Assembly (NCBI GenBank): GCA_004794655.1
Contig: SMMW01000040.1
Location: forward strand, 3,292,001-3,356,000
Length of the DNA: 64,000 nt
Direction: 5' to 3'
Origin: Marisa cornuarietis
Taxonomy: Eukaryota > Mollusca > Gastropoda > Architaenioglossa > Ampullariidae
Positions 35,651-46,447 of the stretch are shown here, one piece after another; position 1 is the first letter of the stretch; each line of letters starts with the position of its first letter. Position numbers and translations under genes: made by a program. The notes below the pieces were generated by a model. The model saw only the letters and a list, made by a program, of their open reading frames with translations, ran no database searches and was not told the DNA's origin.

Positions 35651-37370
35651 TATTAATTCATTTTCGTGGATTCTGTATAAATTTCTTTTTTGTTGTTTCT
35701 TCCTTTCGATCCATTTGTCATTGGTGGCGAAACTTATCCAAAAGTCGTAACCGAACATTAGTCGCGACGGACAGAAAGCCATGAATCACAAAGATGGTCA
35801 CAGGAAACCAGAATGTAAATGTAATCACAGAAAACCAAAACTAGGAAATTAGAACAACAACGAACAGCCATGCTATTTTGTGATAATATAAATTAATACA
35901 CGCACGCACGCACGCACACACACACACACACCCTGTAAGGTGTACGTGCTTCCACGATGCTATAACTTGCTGACCACAGGCTGCTGACGTTGTGCTGACG
36001 TGCAAATCTCTTTACTGTTCTGACGGTCACCCCTTGTATTGGTTTTGGTCAGATTCCTTATAATGAGGTTGTTGTGGTGTCAGCGGAACGTGATTTGGCA
36101 AACGATGGTTATGTTGGGGGAGGTGGAGAAGGGATGGTAAGGAGGCATGGAAAACAGGCGGCAATAACTCTACTCTGCAAATTTCAGGCTCATACTCGCC
36201 ACTGTTTATGGAATACACAGTCGCAAGGTATGCATTTTGCACCTGTAATCAATGCAGGAATGCGCTGCTACGTCACTGTAGTATTAGACCGCCTGTCTTT
36301 GTTGCTCTTCGTTGCATCTTTAATACGATACTCTATGTCCGTATTCACTTTCTTTCTCCGGGATATAGTAGTTCGTAAAGTTTTACGACAGACGAGACAA
36401 AGTCTGTTAATGCCGTGAAGCTTCAAAACTAAACATTTCAAAATTGTCACAAGTGTACTTAGAGAAACATACAGAACTGTATTCACGTCCAATGGGCTCT
36501 ACATATTGGTGTCTTGGTTTTAACTCCAAAGCAGCGTCCAACATTTCACGTTTCAGTTATTGTTTGTGTGTGGGGTGGGGTGGGGTGGTGGGGGAAGAGC
36601 CATTTATAACGCGTAATACTTATTATACGTATAAAACGTTCCTTCAGTGTCCGTATGCTGTTTGTTTTTATCTGTTTCTAAAGCTGCAATGTATTTAGAT
36701 ATTATTCAGCAGTAACTTACGCTTTTGCTGTTATCAAGTAATCAATGCTCTTTGCAAATCGTGTTGCTTTCCATGAAAGAAAATTTATCAACCTATATAT
36801 ATATATGCTTATACATATATATATAGGTCATGCTTTGAATATATAAGAGCTTGAACTAAAAATGGTTACTGCTTTAACAGCTTAATACTGTAGTATTGTC
36901 GAGAGGGAAAGAAGAGTTTCTGATATAGCGTTGTTGTCAGGGTAAAATATAAAGCGGGTATCAAAATCTCATGTTCCACTCATACACCTTCATATTCTTC
37001 TAAACCGTATTTCTTACTTCACCAAGCAGTCAGGTGAGAAGTGACACAGTCTCGAGTAGTATGTTGTAACTAATGGCTTCTCAGCGACGCACGATCCATA
37101 GGCATTAGTTGAAATAATAAATAATATCTTCTGCACTCAACAACATCAAAGCTTTGTTACTTTTCCTCGCGCTTTTGACAGCGAACATCTTCTGACCCCA
37201 ACACCCGCTTTGCTGGTCCGTGCTACAGTGTGAAGAGCAAGCAAGTGACTGGGTGCACACCAAACTGACGTCACATCTTTACTTCAGCAGTGACGGTTTC
37301 TGAACAAGTGAGATGGGTTTTTTCTGCAATTTTGAGTTCGAGACGTTAACTGAAGTTACGAATGGATTCT
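35651..37370. other. Gene-free stretch with a G-quadruplex motif and an AT hairpin
   Basis: No exon recognised. A CGCA/CA repeat is at about 35899-35930. Four close G runs (GGGGTGGGGTGGGG then TGGTGGGGG) at 36572-36594 fit a G-quadruplex. An AT-rich inverted repeat at 36791-36828, with ACCTATATAT...ATATATAGGT arms, could form a hairpin or cruciform. A CRE octamer is at 37266-37273. Confidence 0.6.
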
Positions 37371-37443
37371 TTAGATCCTGATCATCATCATCATCATTCC
37401 TTGCTACTCCTCGAGGGGCATAGGGCCGCAATTAGATCCTGAT
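37371..37443 (-). mobile_element. Tiny 3' fragment of a non-LTR element with 12-bp target duplication
   Basis: The word TTAGATCCTGAT occurs at 37371-37382 and again at 37432-37443. The 49 bp between them read on the minus strand as TTGCGGCCCTATGCCCCTCG, then AGGAGTAGCAAGGAATGATG ending in GAT repeats. A 3'-terminal simple repeat plus a target-site duplication is the signature of a severely 5'-truncated retroposed copy. Confidence 0.75.
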
Positions 37444-37444
37444 A

Positions 37445-38929
37445 TACTCTTGAAATCACACGGCTATGATCCAGCAGCTGTGAATGAGACCTTATTTATC
37501 AGGGTAGGAGAAGACATTGTGAAGCACTTACAGTTCTCTGCCCATAGTCTGTGCGATCTTTACCTTTTTTTCTGTCATGAAACTTTAGGACGATCCGCGA
37601 CGTTCCAATCTGATCAAGAAAACAAAAGTACGAGCAATATATAGTGTAAACAGGATAGAAAGAGGTCAATGAATTAAAACAAACAAACAAACAAACAAAA
37701 CCACCAAACACGACTTTGCCACCGGGACTTATCAACCTCTCCAGGTCAGAATCTATGCCAGAGCGTGTGGTGCACGTGCGGGACATAAAGCTGACACGAG
37801 TTTGAGAAGATTGATAGCTTCCCTTGCGTGCGAACGTGCACATGTATGCGTGTGCGTTCTCTTGCGATCGCGTGAGTGTAAAAAAAAAAAAAAAGATAGA
37901 AAGACAGGCATGCACAAGCAAGAAAAGAATGAAGGGAAAAGGGAGAAAGAATGAAAGGGGACAAGAAACAAAGAATTCTTGAATATACTTGTCTTTGTTC
38001 ATCCTTCATCGTGTCTCACTTGTCTCCGTATTTTCTTTCCTTTTTTTTTCTCGCTTCTTTCTTACTTCTTGTTTCTCTTTCCCCTTTCCTTACCCCTCCC
38101 CCCACATCTCTCAGTTGTGGGGGTGGGAGGAGGGTAATCATAAACATCGCCTGCATCCCAGCAGCGTCTCACAGATTGTTTGTGAAAACAACGAAGTTTG
38201 ACTGCATATAGAAAGAACGGATTGGTTGTCATGGAAACACGATCGTCATTTGCCCAGTTTTCAAAATTCTCTCTCAAACGTGTTATGCGCACAATGCATC
38301 GAAGGCGTCGCACAAGAGGAATAAAAACGGAAAGGAATTCATTTAACTCGTTTGTGTCAGTGCTTGTGCCCTAAGACCACTCTTGCAGAATTCTAAGTTT
38401 TAGTCTTCTTTTTCTTTTGTGCGGACATTTTGGACTTAAATGTTTGAGGGTGTATGGATCCCGGTAACCGTACACAGAAAGACTAGGACCACGCTGTATG
38501 CTGCTATCTCCCTTTTTATGCTTCGGGGACACAAGAGACGAAGCCAGGACCCTGATGTGAGTAGTGAAACTTTTGTGCAAAATGAGACTGGCTTACATCA
38601 ACCTCTAAAGGAGATGCTTACAAATGTAGCAGCTACACTTAACAAGAGAAATTCAATGTCCTCTCCCACCAAGCAGAGACGTCTATTCACCCTCTACAGG
38701 GTTGGGAATGATGTAGACAACTTATGGGACACGAAATTTATTACTTGAGGAAGACATACATGAAGCGACGACAAAAAAATATGGTGGCTAAATTTCGTTG
38801 TCTGCTTTAGAACAGACTTGAAGAATGAGAGACGAAATAAATCAGAAAAATAAACTGGGTCGACTGGAATTGGCATTTCGACGATATACCCTGAAAACCT
38901 CTGGAATCTCAGAAACCTCAAGTGAGTCT
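37445..38929. other. Gene-free stretch
   Basis: No recognised exon. An A run is at 37879-37892, T/C-rich sequence at 38035-38110 and an AAAC repeat at 37677-37700. Opposed frames of 102 and 69 codons at 38371-38748 show no family signature. Confidence 0.45.
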
Positions 38930-39800
38930 TCAGGGTACTCTGTTCTACTCAGATATCAACGAAATTTTACTTTTGGTTTTCACAGATGATGTCACACTTG
39001 TGACTGGCCTTCGCAATTAACTCAGTATAAAATAAATTAGATGTCAAATAAATTAGGATCCGTCTTTACTTTTGAAACACCAGTTTATGGAGGAAGTCAA
39101 GATTTCCGTTTCATACTAATATATTTGTAAAGAGTATACAACTGTGTCTGCATATTTGCGCTTGACTCATAACAGGTTGTCATACAAAGCTTAATCCTTT
39201 TAAACCTGTGTAACAATAGTAAGATGCCATGGGCTTCTTCGGTTATCTACAGTTATCTACGGTTATCCGTATGGCTTTTTACACGCCTATCAGAATGAAA
39301 GGGTTGGAGATCCAGATCTTTTAGTTCTTTTAAGAAGTTATCGCAGGACTAGTAAGAATGATACTTTGATATTTCCTGTAAAGAACGGTATTGGTTTTAG
39401 TTCACATGAAGATCTAATTTTACAGTAAGCCCTCATCTGTATCGTTTAACAAATGCCGCCATTTCAAATGTTTTAGTTAAATTTAGACCAGGTGTCTCCC
39501 TAATAAAAAAAAATCATACCCTAAGACACAGAAAAGACTTTAACATCGGATATCAACTGTCCATTTTGCGCAGATGACACAGAACTTCATACTTTCATAT
39601 GTCCAAGCTATGGCGATGAACGTGAGAAGTATATGCCCGTGAAATTCTCTAGACACCCGTCAAACTTTAAGTTAACAATATTGTTAAGCAGCATAAATAC
39701 GAACCATCCATTCAACACTCATTATTTATTTTTAAGGCCTTTCTTTCTCTTTTCCCTACTTTCTATTATCTTCCCATTCTTTCTCTCCGTCTTCATTCAC
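38930..39800 (+). pseudogene. Decayed LINE ORF2: RT remnant plus C-terminal CCHC region
   Basis: At 38979-39008 the + strand reads FTDDVTLVTG, the catalytic (F/Y)ADD box of a LINE reverse transcriptase with Ala changed to Thr, preceded by LLLV. Near 39205-39290 comes LLNLCNNSKMPWASSVIYSY, and after a frameshift ERVGDPDLLVLL, resembling the C-terminal W(A/V)SSV...(Q/R)VGD region. From 39555 the frame reads NCPFCADDTELHTFICPSY then EKYMPVKF, a C-x2-C-x6-H-x3-C knuckle typical of LINE C termini. Stops and frameshifts are frequent. It shares this C-terminal layout with 41520-42400. Confidence 0.75.
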
Positions 39801-39954
39801 TCTTCTTCTTTAGTCGCTTCGTGCTGTAACTTACAATCCCAACTTCGTCAGTAAATTAAAGGGGGTGGGGGGATCTGCTCAGTCTTTTTGAGTACTGCTC
39901 TGGTTTGTCCTCCCACTAATATTCTTTCTCACTCACTCATATGATAATTAGTAA

Positions 39955-39955
39955 A

Positions 39956-40000
<45 letters not shown>
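39955..40000. repeat. (GT)n microsatellite
   Basis: About 22 GT repeats, close to the AAAG array that follows. Confidence 0.96.
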
Positions 40001-40037
40001 GGGGAGTGTTTGTTCATGCGAAGGAGAACACAACAAG

Positions 40038-40075
<38 letters not shown>

Positions 40076-40098
40076 CAAGAAAGAAAGAAAGAAAGAAA
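40038..40098. repeat. (AAAG)n microsatellite
   Basis: About 15 AAAG units with one GCAAG interruption. Confidence 0.95.
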
Positions 40099-40099
40099 T

Positions 40100-41519
40100 G
40101 TATTGCTGGCTTTCATTATTTGCGACGTTCGTCAGGTGTTGCCAAAGCTGCTACACCTTAGGTGTAAGCGGTGGCTCTAACACCTCCCCTCGTCTCCATC
40201 CCGCCTGCTAAATCCTACCGCAGGTGCTGAGATATCACCAGATTGTAAGAAAGACAGCAGTAATATCACCCATGTGGGAACATTTTGCCGAAGTTGAAAG
40301 ATGATTTGAAAAGATTACATTCTGCGTTCACTGCTTACCGGCGCTGGAAGTGCTGCTCCTGGCGATGGCCTTTTGCAATAACGACGCACGCAAGAGAGTC
40401 TGTGCACGCAGATCGAGGCATGCTTGCGGAGAGAAATGCGCGTTCGAGCACGGAGCAGGGCGCATGCAAATTCGAGGTACCGTGTGCACACTAGCTCGCT
40501 TCAACTGTTGCTTACTTGCGCGAACACTGGCAAATTCGCGCGGACACAGCATGGCACGTGCACAAGACACGCTGAATGCAAAGAGACATACTGACAAACC
40601 AGCACGAACAAAGAGAGAGAGAGAGAGAGCAGACAGAGAGAGACACACACACACACACACACACACAAAATAAAAAAAGGAAAAATGAAGAGGAAAGAAA
40701 GATGGATAGATACAATAATTGAAACAAAGTAAAGAACTTTAAAAAATGGTTGAAAGAAAGAAAAACTGACAGCAGCCAAACAAAGAAAGAAAAACAGAGA
40801 GAACGTTGTGTGTGTATGTGTGTGTGTGTGTGTGTTTAGGGGGTGAGGTAGAGCGAGTGTCTCTTAATTACCATTTTTACGTCAACCTCTCCGCCAAAGT
40901 CCAGTAGCAGCATGCACGTGGTGAGAAGAATTCAGCGACACTAACGAACTACAGCAGGTCTCGTGATGGAGGGGGAGAATGTTTACTCCACGAAAAAAAA
41001 AAAAGAAAAAAAGGTGCGCCTCTAGTTTCGCTGCCCTCTGAGTTTTGCTGTTCAGACGCGTAGGCACTTTCCGAGACAACAGACAAGGAACCGACGATGG
41101 GTAACGCTCTCCTCTCCCTCCCTCCTCTTGGACCTCAAGAAGTAATTGTATTCTCTTTTCCCACTCCAACCTTGCAACTCCGGGTTTAATTTGTGTTTCT
41201 CGATTGTTTTCCGCGAGGCCTTGGCTGTACAATAGTCTGGCAGTGAAAGTTACGGTTGTCTTTGCAAACTCGCTTCAGACTCTCTGTTCGTTGATTCTCC
41301 GAGTATGCGTTTTTCGTGTTCACCTGATGGGCTTTTGAGCATGGCAGAAAAAGGGAAATGTATTAAACACGAAAGGAAGGAAAGTGTTTCTTGAGGCACG
41401 AAGAAATAGGGCAGGCAAACAAGTCGGGATGAGAATAAAAAAAAGTAGGAAACAGTGAAATAGATGGAGGGAGAGAGAGAGAGAAAAAAAAAACCAAACA
41501 AACGAACGAACGAACTTCA
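40100..41519. other. Gene-free stretch
   Basis: CpG-rich around 40320-40560, then (GA)n-(CA)n at 40614-40668, A/G-rich sequence to 40800 and a GT tract at 40807-40835. Two opposed frames of about 110 codons at 40328-40673 are repeat- and CpG-driven and have no family motif. Confidence 0.5.
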
Positions 41520-42400
41520 TTGATTAGACCATCGGCCCTTTTCAAGGGGTGAGTGGTTTTAGAAGTATAAAGAGAAGTCGTAGACAGGTATAAATCACAA
41601 CAAATAATTACATATACGATACAAACTGTTAACAATGACATTACCGACTCTATTCTACAATCCAGAAGACAATACTTCGATTCAAAAAACATCAGTACGA
41701 ATTTGAAATGTCTTAAAAACACGATTGGTTGGACAGGACTTTAGCGTTTGTAGTACTAAATAACAATGCTCACTTAAAACTAGACGGCCTACGGACTAGG
41801 TATGAATTTCTCCAGAATACTAGCATGTGCCGGACAAATAAAAATAAGAAAACGTTCTTACTCCTCAGTGTCATGACAGAATAGGCAGTTAGGATTCCTA
41901 TCAACAGGGTTATTTACATGTCTTAGGGCATGTGATTTTATGGGTGAGACGCCTTATCTAAATCTAGCCAGGGTGCTTTGAACATCGGCATATAGTCAGC
42001 ATTATTCATGTAAAATGCCTGAGACAGAAGTTTGAAAAGATCGATAGCATTCAAAGCATTCTTTGAACACAATTTCTGATCGCCAAGTTTATTGATAACA
42101 ATCATGGAGCTTCTTTTTAAAAGCAGACGCAAAAAGATCAAGGTCTCCAACTCGATCTTCGGGTGTGCCAAACATGTCCCTAATCATAAGTAAATAACAG
42201 AAAACACGCAGGAGAGTCCCACATCATTTTATTTTGGTTACGGAAATAAAAGAAGGTATTGTAGGCCTTGGTAGGTAATCTATTTACAGGGATACACAAA
42301 ATGCGTAACCAATAGTTAATATTAATAGTTCTAATAAATATATTGATATGTAAGGGATATCTCGAGCTCTTGCCGTAAACTAGTCTATTTGTGGTTTGTA
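41520..42400 (-). pseudogene. Decayed LINE ORF2 C-terminal region, minus strand
   Basis: The minus strand from about 42400 shows ARDIPY, then MIRDMFGTPEDRVGDLDLFA (a VGD...L motif). Later comes NPNCLFCHDTEE and, in the same area, FICPAHASILEKFIP, a CCHC-like knuckle followed by (R/K)EK(Y/F)IP. The order and spacing match the C-terminal region at 38930-39800 and the general plan of LINE ORF2 ends. Many stops and frame changes mean it encodes nothing now. Confidence 0.65.
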
Positions 42401-42462
42401 CTGGGACTCAGAAATTGTTTTAGTGCGAATAAATTTAATGTTTTAATTTCTTTGCAGGCTCC

Positions 42463-42705
42463 TGTCCTGACTATTTCTCTGAACTTCTCATCCCTTACTC
42501 TCCGGCCAGACAACTCCGCTCTTCCTCTGACAACCGTACTCTGACTGTTCCTGTCACCAGAACAACAACATATGGTCACAGGACTTTTGGCTACTGTGCT
42601 GCAAAACAATGGAACTCTCTTCCTTTCCATATCCGCCACCTTCCTACAATTGAATCCTTCAAATCTGCACTGAAAACGCACCTCTTCCTTGAGCACTACT
42701 CCTAG
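42463..42705 (+). pseudogene. C-terminal fragment of a CR1/L2-like LINE reverse transcriptase
   Basis: An unbroken 80-codon frame ends at a TAG at 42703. It reads PARQLRSSSDNRTLTVPVTR, then TYGHRTFGYCAAKQWNSLP followed by TIESFKSALKTHLF. The RxLRSS...(F)G.R.F...A...WN.LP...F(K).(A)LKT.LF signature marks the extreme C terminus of CR1/L2-clade LINE polymerases. The catalytic domain is missing, so this is a 5'-truncated insertion. An acceptor-like TTTCTTTGCAG just upstream is probably coincidental. The frame being intact suggests a younger insertion than its neighbours. Confidence 0.82.
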
Positions 42706-42953
42706 TCCACAATGCTAGTCCTTACCCCCCCTTCCCTCTTGCTACTTTACCCATCACTATTTTTCTCTGTTCCTGTTACTTGATGCCTTTTGTTATCTGT
42801 TTTTGTCAGTACTGTCGTTTTCTTTCGTCCCCTGTGTTCTGTATCTACTTAGTCCACGTCTCTTCCCGTTTTAAGCGCTAAGAGCATACTCTCTACGAGT
42901 GTGAATATGCGCTATACAAATCTTCACTATTATTATTATTATTATTAAAATAA
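42463..42953 (+). mobile_element. CR1/L2-like LINE, 5'-truncated, with ATT-repeat tail
   Basis: The coding end at 42705 is followed by a pyrimidine-rich 3' UTR. A conserved terminal motif follows, AGCGCTAAGAGCATACTC (42874-42891) then GCGCTATACAAATC, and a (ATT)n tail ends near 42947. This is the classic 3' architecture of L2/CR1 relatives. The same 18-base word recurs at 60370-60387 inside the CAP intron. No clear target-site duplication was found. Confidence 0.8.
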
Positions 42954-43103
42954 ATGAACAGAGAGAGAGAGAGAGAGGGTGAGGGGAAGAAAAAAATTAA
43001 GGAGTATATAAAAACTTGGAAGATTAAAAATTAAATGTCTACAGAAGGGAATAATAAAAAAACAAGCATGAATAAAGCAACGCCAGCAATATTCAGGTGA
43101 CCT

Positions 43104-43368
43104 GGGGCCAGTTGCACAACATGTTTCTAAACCTTAAAACTGTTCTAAAGAGGCAAAATCTCTTCTAAGCCATTTTGATTCTCTGCAGTAAAACATACCA
43201 AAAATTGTACTGACAGGACGGAAAGTCAGACTTAAACAACTTTATCATACATAAAGCAGTTTTAGTTTTAAAAATTCTAAAATTCTGGTGTGCACTTTAA
43301 ACTAATTATCTAAATAGAGTTAAGGCCTAAAAGTGTTTAAAATTAGAAATGTGTTGTGCAACTGGCCC
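43104..43368. mobile_element. MITE family A, copy 2
   Basis: A 265-bp element starting GGGGCCAGTTGCACAACATG and ending GTGTTGTGCAACTGGCCC. It aligns end to end with the copy at 12465-12727, with only scattered substitutions and small indels, including the central TGTACTGACAGGACGGAAAG. Both ends extend as CCTGGG / CCCAGG, so the true boundary may be two or three bases further out. It is non-coding. Confidence 0.9.
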
Positions 43369-43369
43369 A

Positions 43370-45391
43370 GGCCTGGCCTTTACCCCTTTTCTAGTATTGA
43401 TAAAACAGTAGACAACTTGGAAGTAGCACAAAACATCAAAATGTTGAAAAACAGGTAAGCAGGTACATAAATAAACGTCGACACGCACCCTGCTATGCAC
43501 GAACGCGCAAACGCCAGCACACAAACACTCGCATACGTGTGCATGCCTGCTTGCGAATGCATTAACAAGGAGAGACTAGACATGACTTGGATTTCTACCG
43601 TGGAACAGCAGGGGCAGCGCTTGTTTTAAAACAAAATACAGGGGACAACAGCTGGGAACTGGAACAAGAGCAACAGACTTTTGCAGCGAAAAAATAATGG
43701 AATGAGAGTGAAACAAAGGGACGGATATATGGCTGGAAGGAAGGAAGGACAGACGAAAGGAAGGAAGAGGATAAAAAAACAGGAACGACCCATAGGGAAC
43801 GGAGGGAGGGGGGAGAAGGATAGAAAGACGGTGTAGAGGAAGGGGAGGAGAGAGAGAGAAAGAGAGATGCGGTGAATAGATGCTACATTTAGGGGCAGGA
43901 GGCTTGTGCCTTTTACGAATGTAAACCTGGGTTTGTTGCAAGCCACACGAGAGACGTACTGGGGAGCGAGTTTACAGAAAGAAGCGCTTAACGGGAAGGA
44001 GAATCATCAAAACATGAAGAGCTCAACACAACGCCGCGCCGATCCTGTTTACAGCAGCGGACAGAGCGAGGGAAGACTGGCAAGTGGGAAGTGAGAGATA
44101 AAGTTGGAAACAAAGTACAAAAGCAAAAAAAGCAAAAAGAAAAAAATATATTTTTCGTTTCTTTGATTATTGATTTCTTTTCATTACAACTGTAACCATC
44201 AGCACCACCACCACCACCACCACCACCGCCACCGCCACCACCACTATCATCATTATCCTCATTGTGAACCGTCTTTAACAGCATTAGAGGCAAGATAAGC
44301 CAGCATCAGCAGCTACCGCTATCGTCAAATCAGCAGCACTTTTCAAAGGTCTCTATCGTCGTTGTCGTCATCATCATCATCACCCTCATCACCACCACCA
44401 TCTGCAAGCACATTTTAACCATTCCTGACCGCAGACGTCATGGAGGGGAAAGAAACAGCAACAGTAAAAGTATTTTAAATCTCATAGCTCCTAATTATTA
44501 TTAATAAACAAATGTATACCACTTGAACAAACTTGTTTTGATGTTCTCTTTCACTGCTGTTGATTGTAACTGATTATAATATATACATATAATTGTATAT
44601 ATATATGTGTGAGAGTCAGTGAGTGTGTGCGTGCAAACACGTGTTGCGTGCATGCGTGTGCCTATATGCTCCTCTCTCTGAGATTTCGTTACCCAAGCTG
44701 TCACTCACACCAGCTCACTGGGTTCGGCCAAAGCTGCATAATACACAGGATGCCATCGAGATGGCCTGGACGATGCCACTAGTCCGTCCCGTGTTGTGGG
44801 CTATCGGGGGAATCTCAATGCACGCCTCGTTGGCCATCAGTTTAAAACTTAATCTAACCTTAATCAAGGCTAGGCCGGAAACGTCACGCCTGGACTAGCC
44901 TTCCATTCGACCTCTTGCATTATTCAGCACGTGCGACACGGCCCTCGCAGGGCCTGCTGAGTCAGGCCTCGCTCCCGCACGCAAGACTTAAGCTTAATTA
45001 GCTGTCAGATAGTGAGCGTGCATACTTTTAATTGGGTGTGGCTCATCCTAAAAATTGAATAAGCAGACGGCCAGGTTGGACAACACTCCTGAAGCAGCGC
45101 CTACAGAAAGGCAGGAATTATAATAACCGTCATTATCATCGCCTGCAGCAGCAACATATCTTGTTGCATCTTGTTGCAGACGACAGTAAAAAGTAAAGAT
45201 GAAATGTGTTGCATTGTACAAGGGAGAAAATCTCTGTCACAAATTTTTACAGTGCGTACAAACTCGAGATGATACAAGAGACGTATGATTTAAACAATGG
45301 AGGAGTAAGGTCATACATACAAACATGCTCTCTCTTTCTAACACAAACAAGTACACACAAAAACGCACCGACAAGCTGAATTCTGTAGCCC
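43370..45391. other. Gene-free stretch with a possible regulatory patch
   Basis: Contains GGAA/GAGA-rich sequence at 43730-43870 and CCA/CAC repeats at 44204-44250. ATC/CAC repeats are at 44368-44402 and an AT-rich tract at 44575-44605. From about 44700 to 45060 the sequence is of balanced composition. It carries homeodomain- and Meis-like words (TTAATTAGCTGTCA near 44994-45007 and TTTTAATTG near 45026), so it could be an enhancer. No exon recognised. Confidence 0.45.
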
Positions 45392-45661
45392 TTTGAGTTT
45401 TCTGCCCCCGTGGGACCTCGGGGTATGCTTGCCCAGCGAGCATTGTAAGAATAGGGTCCCTGCTGTCCAACCAGGCATGTCGTAAGAGGCGACTAAGGTG
45501 GACATTTCACCTAGAGGTAAATTAGGTTGTGGTAGGGCTAACAACCCCACCATATAAAAAACAGGTTACAGAACCAACACTAGAGCACTAGTCATGGATG
45601 GTGAAGGTAATGAAACATACCAGGGAACTGGATGGTGGATTTACTGAAGCCGAAGCAGAAG

Positions 45662-46426
45662 TTGAGGGTGGGGTACTGGAACGTCCAGACCTTGTATCAG
45701 ACTGGCAGGTTGCCCCAACTAGTCAAGGAGTTTGACAAGTAAAACTTGGACATCCTGGGAGTCAGCGAGGTCAGATGGACCGGCACGGGAAAGAGGAGAC
45801 TAGCATCAGGACATACTATCTTGTTCTCAGGAAGATCAGACGACCAACACTCTGAAGGAGTAGCACTACTCCTCAATAGGAAAACTGAAAAGACATTGGT
45901 GGAATGGAAGCCTTATGGACCCAGGCTTCTGAGAGCAAGATTCCATTCAAAGTACACCAAGCTGACAGTGCTAGTTTGCTATGCACCAACAGAAGACTCC
46001 GAGGCAGAAGACAAGGATGCTTTTTACGATCAGCTCCAGGCAGCCACGGAGAGCATCCGAGCCCATGATATGTTGCTCATCACCGACGATCTCAATGCCA
46101 AGGTGGGAAGTGACAATACCTGCAGGGAGCATTTCATGGGCAAGCATGGAATTGGAACCATCAATGACAACGGAGAGAGACTGGCAGACTTTTGTGAAGA
46201 AAACAATCTACTGATTTGATGCACACTCTTCCAACACAAAGAAATCCACAAGGCAACGTGGACATCACCAGACGGGATCACAAAGAACCAGATAGACCAT
46301 GTCATCATCAACCAAAGATGGAGGAGCTCACTTCAAGATGTCAGAGCCTACAGAGGAGCAGACGTTGCCAGTGACCACACTCTTGTGAGAGCCGCAGTTT
46401 CTCTGAAGCTATGTCGATCGCGATAA
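45662..46426 (+). pseudogene. RTE-like LINE AP-endonuclease domain (broken)
   Basis: The frame starts LRVGYWNVQTL, the first strand of LINE endonucleases with the metal-binding Asn. It continues LDILGVSEVRWTG with the catalytic Glu, then LVCYAPTED, then DDLNAKVG, where GD(F/L)NAKVG is usual, and near the end IDHVII and SDHTLVRA with the catalytic Asp-His. In-frame stops occur at 45740, 46217 and 46424. The domain nicks the target site; this copy cannot make an active protein. The family resemblance is strong because the motifs are in order and at normal spacing. Confidence 0.85.
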
Positions 46427-46447
46427 AAACAGGCACGTCAGCAGAGA

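Noticed and set aside
37499..38002. 167-codon minus-strand frame
   Set aside because: Dominated by Phe/Ser/Leu runs from purine-rich + strand sequence. There is no domain and no promoter or splice support.
40328..40673. Opposed 107- and 112-codon frames
   Set aside because: A CpG-rich patch next to GA/CA repeats keeps both strands open. Neither matches a known protein.
42445..42462. Splice acceptor opening a host exon at 42.46 kb
   Set aside because: The open frame after it is a LINE polymerase C terminus followed by its own 3' UTR and ATT tail, so the acceptor-like word is most likely chance.
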